Assembly: GCA_905221605.1 (NCBI GenBank)
Contig: CAJNDS010002190.1
Span: 1,982,288-2,046,287, forward strand
Length of the DNA: 64,000 nt
Direction: 5' to 3'
Source: Symbiodinium natans
Lineage: Eukaryota > Sar > Dinophyceae > Suessiales > Symbiodiniaceae
Shown one piece after another: positions 58,781 to 64,000 of this stretch. Numbering within the stretch: the first letter of the stretch is position 1; every line of letters begins with the position of its first letter. Position numbers and translations under genes: made by a program. Below the pieces are notes generated by a model. That model was given only the letters and a program-made list of their open reading frames with translations. It made no database searches and was not told the DNA's origin.

Positions 58781-60716
58781 GTTTAAATAGTTTAGATAGT
58801 TTAGATAGTTTAGATAGTTTAGACGAGCCCCTAAACTATCTAAACTATCTAACCTCGATTTTGGGAGAAACAGAGGTTAGATAGTTTAGATAGTTTAGAT
58901 AGTTTAGAAAGTTTCAAACCTCCCGGGGGCCTCCCCGGAAAGAGGTTAGATAGTTTAGATAGTTTAGATAGTTCAGGAAGCCCCTGAACTATCTAAACTA
59001 TCTAAACTATCTAACCTCTTTCCGGGGAGGCCCCCAGGAGGTTTGAAACTTTCTAAACTATCTAAACTATCTAAACTATCTAAACTATCTAACCTCGATT
59101 TTGGGAGAAAAGGAGGTTAGATAGTTTAGATAGTTTAGATAGTTTAGATAGTTTAGACGAGCCCCTAAACCATCTAAACTATCTAACCTCGATTTTGGGA
59201 GAAACAGAGGTTAGATAGTTTAGATAGTTTAGATAGTTTAGATAGTTTAGAAAGTTTGAAACCTCCCGGGGGCCTCCCCGGAAAGAGGTTAGATAGTTTA
59301 GATAGTTTAGATAGTTCAGGAAGCCCCTGAACTATCTAAACTATCTAAACTATCTAACCTCTTTCCGGGGAGGCCCCCAGGAGGTTTGAAACTTTCCAAA
59401 CTATCTAAACTATCTAAACTATCTAAACTATCTAAACTATCTAAACTATCTAACCTCGATTTTGGGAGAAAAGGAGGTTAGATAGTTTAGATAGTTTAGA
59501 TAGTTTAGATAGTTTAGACGAGCCCCTAAACTATCTAAACTATCTAACCTCGATTTTGGGAGAAACAGAGGTTAGATAGTTTAGATAGTTTAGATAGTTT
59601 AGATAGTTTAGATAGTTTAGAAAGTTTCAGACCTCCCGGGGGCCTCCCCGGAAAGAGGTGAGATAGTTTAGATAGTTTAGATAGTTCAGGAAGCCCCTGA
59701 ACTATCTAAACTATCTAACCTATCTAACCTCTTTCCAGGGAGGCCCCCAGGAGGTTTGAAACTTTCTAAACTATCTAAACTATCTAAACTATCTAACCTC
59801 GATTTTGGGAGAAAAGGAGGTTAGATAGTTTAGATAGTTTAGATAGTTTAGATAGTTTAGATAGTTTAGATAGTTTAGATAGTTTAGACGGGCCCCTAAA
59901 CTATCTAAACTATCTAACCTCGGTTTTGGGAAAAACAGAGGTTAGATAGTTTAGATAGTTTAGATAGTTTAGAAATTTTTAATTCCCTCTGGGTCGGCCC
60001 CAGCCAGAGGTTAGATAGTTTAGATAGTTTAGATAGTTCAGGAAGCCCCTGAACTATCTAAACTATCTAAACTATCTAACCTCTTTCCGGGGAGGCCCCG
60101 AGGAGGTTTGAAACTTTCTAAATTATCTAAACTATCTAAACTATCTAAACTATCTAACCTCGATTTTGGGAAAAAGGAGGTTAGATAGTTTAGATAGTTT
60201 AGACGGGCCCCTAAACTATCTAAACTATCTAACCTCGGTTTTGGGAAAAACAGAGGTTAGATAGTTTAGATAGTTTAGATAGTTTAGATAGTTTAGATAG
60301 TTTAGAAAGTTTTAATTCCCTCTGGGTCGACCCCAGCCAGAGGTTAGATAGTTTAGATAGTTTAGATAGTTTAGATAGTTCAGGAAGCCCCTGAACTATC
60401 TAAACTATCTAAACTATCTAACCTCTTTCCGGGGAGGCCCCCAGGAGGTTTGAAACTTTCTAAACTTTCTAAACTATCTAAACTATCTAAACTATCTAAA
60501 CTATCTAAACTATCTAAACTATCTAAGCTCGAATTTGGGAAAAAGGGAGGTTAGATAGTTTAGATAGTTCAGACGAGCCGCTAAACTATCTAAACTATCT
60601 AACCTCTATTTTGGGAAAAACAGAGGTTAGATAGTTTAGATAGTTTAGATAGTTTAGATAGTTTAGAAAGTTTCAATTCCCTCTGGGTCGCCCCCAGCCA
60701 GAGGTTAGATAGTTTA
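58780..60716. repeat. Nested-palindrome satellite built on TTTAGATAG
   Basis: Runs of TTTAGATAG and of its complement CTATCTAAA alternate, separated by short unique linkers that are themselves inverted: CGATTTTGGGAGAAA, CCTCCCGGGGGCCTCCCCGG with GGGGAGGCCCCCAGGAGG, and TTCAGGAAGCCCCTGAA. The higher-order unit is about 340-370 bp (AGGTTTGAAAC at about 59038, 59380, 59751, 60102, 60445), varying with the number of 9-mers. Each unit could fold into branched hairpins. Confidence 0.95.
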
Positions 60717-60890
60717 GTATTGGGGGGAGGCGCGGGCTCGTAATTTAGTATTGGGGGGAGGCCCGGGCTCGTAATTTGGTATGGGGGGAGGCGCGGGCTC
60801 GTAATTTAGTATTGGGGGGAGGTGCGGGCTCGTGGGGGGAGGCCCGGGCTCGTAATTTAGTATTAGGGGGAGGCCCGGGCTCCCCTCCCC
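60717..60890 (+). repeat. GC-rich tandem repeat of about 31-33 bp
   Basis: About six copies of a unit containing TTTAGTATTGGGGGGAGGCG followed by CGGGCTCGTAA, some truncated. Confidence 0.9.
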
Positions 60891-60899
60891 CTTTTCGGA

Positions 60900-61130
60900 T
60901 TTGAATTAGTTACATAATTTAAGTATGACGGGCAGGTTTCGGATTCATATTTTGTAAATTATTCAATTCGGCCGGGAATTCGATAATTTAAATAATTTCA
61001 ATAGTGTTTAAAAAATTTAAATAATGTAAATAATTTACAAAATTTAAATACTTTAAATAATCTAAATAGTTTAGATAATTTGGAAAATAGAAATAATTCA
61101 AATAGTGTAAATAATTTGAATCCGAAAGGG
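60900..61130. other. AT-rich bridge between satellites
   Basis: AAATAATTTAAATA-type sequence without a strict period, between the GC-rich repeat and the 55-bp satellite. Might be decayed repeat. Confidence 0.7.
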
Positions 61131-61144
61131 GGGGGATGCTGAGT

Positions 61145-63560
61145 TCACGTTTTCACCCAAAGCGCTAAATCGCAAGGCCTGGTCCCTAAGATTTTGGGTT
61201 CAAGTTTTCCTCCAAACAGCCAAATTGCAAGCCCTGGTCCCTAAGATTTTGGGTTCAAGTTTTCCTCCAAAGAGCCAAATCGCAAGCCCTGGTGTCTAAG
61301 ATTTTGGGTTCAAGTTTTCCTCCAAAGAGCCAAATCGCAAGCCCTGGTCCCTAAGATTTTGGGTTCAAGTTTTCCTCCAAACAGCCAAATCGCAAGCCCT
61401 GGTCCCTAAGATTTTCGGCCCAAGTTTTCCTCCAAAGAGCCAAATCGCAAGCCCTGGTCCCTAAGATTTTGGGTTCAAGTTTTCCTCCAAACAGCCAAAT
61501 CGCAAGCCCTGGTCCCTAAGATTTTCGGCCCAAGTTTTCCTCCAAAGAGCCAAATCGCAAGCCCTGGTCCCTAAGATTTTGGGTTCAAGTTTTCCTCCAA
61601 AGAGCCAAATCGCAAGCCCTGGTCCCTAAGATTTTGGGTTCAAGTTTTCCTCCAAAGAGCCAAATCGCAAGCCCTGGTCCCTAAGATTTTCGGCCCAAGT
61701 TTTTCTCCAAAGAGCCAAATCGCAAGCCCTGGTCCCTAAGATTTTGGGTTCAAGTTTTCCTCCAAACAGCCAAATCGCAAGCCCTGGTCCCTAAGATTTT
61801 CGGCCCAAGTTTTCCTCCAAAGAGCCAAATCGCAAGCCCTGGTCCCTAAGATTTTGGGTTCAAGTTTTCCTCCAAACAGCCAAATCGCAAGCCCTGGTCC
61901 CTAAGATTTTCGGCCCAAGTTTTCCTCCAAAGAGCCAAATCGCAAGCCCTGGTCCCTAAGATTTTCGGCCCAAGTTTTCCCCAAAAAGCCAAATCGCAAG
62001 CCCTGGTCCCTAAGATTTTGGGTTCAAGTTTTCCTCCAAACAGCCAAATCGCAAGCCCTGGTCCCTAAGATTTTGGGTTCAAGTTTTCCCCCAAACAGCC
62101 AAATCGCAAGCCCTGGTCCTTAAGATTTTCGGCCCAAGTTTTCCTCCAAAGAGCCAAATCGCAAGCCCTGGTCCCTAAGATTTTGGGTTCAAGTTTTCCT
62201 CCAAAGAGCCAAATCGCAAGCCCTGGTCCCTAAGATTTTCGGCCCAAGTTTTCCTCCAAAGAGCCAAATCGCAAGCCCTGGTCCTAAGATTTTCGGCCCA
62301 AGTTTTCCCCAGAGAGCCAAATCGCAAGCCCTGGTCCCTAAGATTTTGGGTTCAAGTTTTCCTTCAGACAGTCAAATCGCAAGCCCTGGTCCCTAAGATT
62401 TTGGGTTCTTGGTTCAAGTTTTCATCCAAACAGCCAAATCGCAAGCCCTGGTCCCTAAGATTTTGGGTTCAAGTGTTCCTTCAAACAGCCAAATCGCAAG
62501 CCCTGGTCCCTAAGATTTTCGGCCCAAGTTTTCCTCCAAACAGCCAAATCGCAAGCCCTGGTCCCTAAGATTTTCGGCCCAAGCGTTCCTCCAAAGAGCC
62601 AAATCGCAAGCCCTGGTCCCTAAGATTTTCGGCCCAAGTTTTCCCCAAAGATCCAAATCGCAAGCCCTGGTCCCTAAGATTTTGGGTCCAAGTTCTCCCC
62701 CAAAGAGCCAAATCGCAAGCCCTGGTCCCTAAGATTTTGGGTTCAAGTTTTCCTCCAAAGAGCCAAATCGCAAGCCCTGGTCCCTAAGATTTTGGGTTCA
62801 AGTTCTCATCCAAACAGCCAAATCGCAAGTCCTGGCCCCTAAGATGTTCGATTCAAGTTTTCCTCCAAAGAGCCAAATCGCAAGCCCTTGTCCCTAAGAT
62901 GCTCGGCCCAAGTTTCCCCCCAAAGCCCTGGTCCCCAAAATTTCGGGTTCAAGTTTCCCCCAAGGAGCCAAATCGCAAGCCCTGGTCCCTAAGATTTTCG
63001 GTTTAAGTTTTCCTCCAAAGAGCCAAATCGCAAGCCCTGGTCCCTAAGATGTTGGGTTCAAGTTTTCATCCAAACAGCCAAATCGCAAGCCCTGGTCCCT
63101 AAGATTTTGGGTTCAAGTTTTCCTTCAGACAGTCAAATCGCAAGCCTTGGTCCCTAAGATTTTCGGCCCAAGTTTTCCTCCAAACAGCCAAATCGCAAGC
63201 CCTGGTCCCTAAGATTTTCGGCCCAAGTTTTCCTCCAAAGAGCCAAATCGCAAGCTCTGGTCCCTAAGATTTTCGGCCCAAGTTTTCCCCAAAGATCCAA
63301 ATCGCAAGCCCTGGTCCCTAAGATTTTGGGTCCAAGTTTTCCTCCAAAGAGCCAAATCGCAAGCCCTGGTCCCTAAGATTTTGGGTTCAAGTTTTCCTCC
63401 AAACAGCCAAATCGGAAGCCCTGCTCCCTAAGATTTTGGGTTCAAGTTCTCATCCAAACCCAAATCGCAAGCCCTGGTCCCTAAGATTTTGGGTTCAAGT
63501 TTTCCTCCAAAGAGCCAAACCGCAAGCCGATCCAATTTTCCGTCAAAGCCCCAAATCGCA
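61145..63560 (+). repeat. 55-bp satellite array, about 44 units, two variants
   Basis: The unit starts CCAAATCGCAAGCCCTGGTC, continues CCTAAGATTTT and ends TTTTCCTCCAAAGAG. Two versions differ at GGGTTCAAG versus CGGCCCAAG and often at CAAACAG versus CAAAGAG. In 61380-61930 they tend to alternate, giving a 110-bp dimer. Units are most decayed at the right end and near 62900. No spacers of unique sequence occur, so this is not a CRISPR array. Confidence 0.95.
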
Positions 63561-64000
63561 AGCCTTGGTCCCCGAGATACCCGCTTCCGTTTGGAATCTA
63601 ATGCATCAGCTCTTGGTATTGGATGACGAAGAACACGCACGTATATTATAATGTAGTGCACGAAGCAAACGAAAGCATGAATTGTGCGTGCGTGTGTGAA
63701 CGAGTGAATGCATAGACGAAAAAGGGCCCATTTTAATATCTTTTTATTAAGGCTTTTTCGCATTCACATCGTTCACTGTGTACTTCGTTCCATCTGGCTT
63801 TCACGCGTCACTTCTCTTCATTTCGCGCCTTGCAAAGCCAATTAAAATTAGTCTCTTCGTAGTACTTTCCTAATGGTGCGGTCACAAAGGTCGGTTCTTG
63901 GCAATAAACGTACGAATCATGCATCATTGTGTGGTATTTACAGGACTTTTTGCAGGGCGCCAAGGGGATCCCGGCAAATTTGGACCGCAAAGTTGTTCCT
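63561..64000. other. Window end, possible exon start at about 63957
   Basis: After the satellite there is AT-richer DNA with TTCGTTCA/TTCACTTCG-type repeats resembling 41950-42080. Near the end, TTTTTGCAG is followed by GGCGCCAAGGGGATCCCGGC (GAKGIPANLDRKVVP), which could be the start of an exon; it is cut by the window edge. Confidence 0.3.

Noticed and set aside
61145-63560. Regular repeats that could suggest a CRISPR array
   Set aside because: Units follow each other directly with no unique spacers, and no cas genes are present; it is a satellite.
1-64000. rRNA, tRNA or spliced-leader RNA genes
   Set aside because: No recognisable conserved stretches were seen on either strand by eye; a covariance-model scan would be needed to exclude short ones.

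Overview
The window reads as nuclear DNA of a dinoflagellate. The signs are: genes cut into many very small exons with partly non-GT donors; tandem gene copies on one strand; a dinoflagellate-type PAN/Apple single-exon gene; relics of the reverse transcriptase common in dinoflagellate genomes; and plant/alga-type telomeric repeats (TTTAGGG/CCCTAAA) scattered inside introns. The species cannot be fixed from sequence alone. No bacterial operons, rRNA, tRNA or CRISPR were seen.

Layout. 1-5.5 kb: GC-rich DNA without a convincing gene, apart from a rearranged non-LTR retroelement relic (3.05-4.34 kb). 5.84-8.36 kb: one long intact single-exon gene for a secreted or type I membrane protein (signal peptide, PAN/Apple domain, very long Gln/Asn-rich coiled coil, transmembrane helix, Tyr/Pro/Gln tail); similar sequence on both sides suggests a remnant of a tandem gene array. 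About 9.3-11.17 kb: a small multi-exon gene ending in a coiled coil plus RING finger. 12.6-47.0 kb: three complete-looking head-to-tail genes for N-myristoyltransferase (NMT), each split into about 24-25 exons; this is the core of the window. 48.2-58.1 kb: a string of short exon-like segments on the + strand, probably one further unrecognised gene. 58.7-63.55 kb: satellite DNA, first nested palindromes built on the 9-mer TTTAGATAG, then a GC-rich repeat of about 31-33 bp, an AT-rich bridge, and a 55-bp satellite of about 44 units.

From about 8.8 to 58.3 kb, introns and spacers are packed with two kinds of material. One is short non-autonomous palindromic elements (at least seven families, called ME-A to ME-G here, about 100-160 bp, terminal inverted repeats over almost their full length). 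The other is interstitial telomeric arrays in both orientations, often touching an exon. One ME-A copy forms an entire GC-AG intron (49191-49343), which makes these elements introner candidates. The three NMT paralogues act as a natural comparison: the same introns hold different elements and telomeric arrays in each copy, and one intron present in copies 2 and 3 is absent in copy 1.

Functional links are limited. NMT attaches myristate to N-terminal glycine, and three genes imply dosage or divergence. The RING protein would be a ubiquitin ligase. The PAN/coiled-coil protein is probably at the cell surface or in the endomembrane system. Exon positions are read by eye and are accurate to a few bases at best; splice junctions need transcripts.
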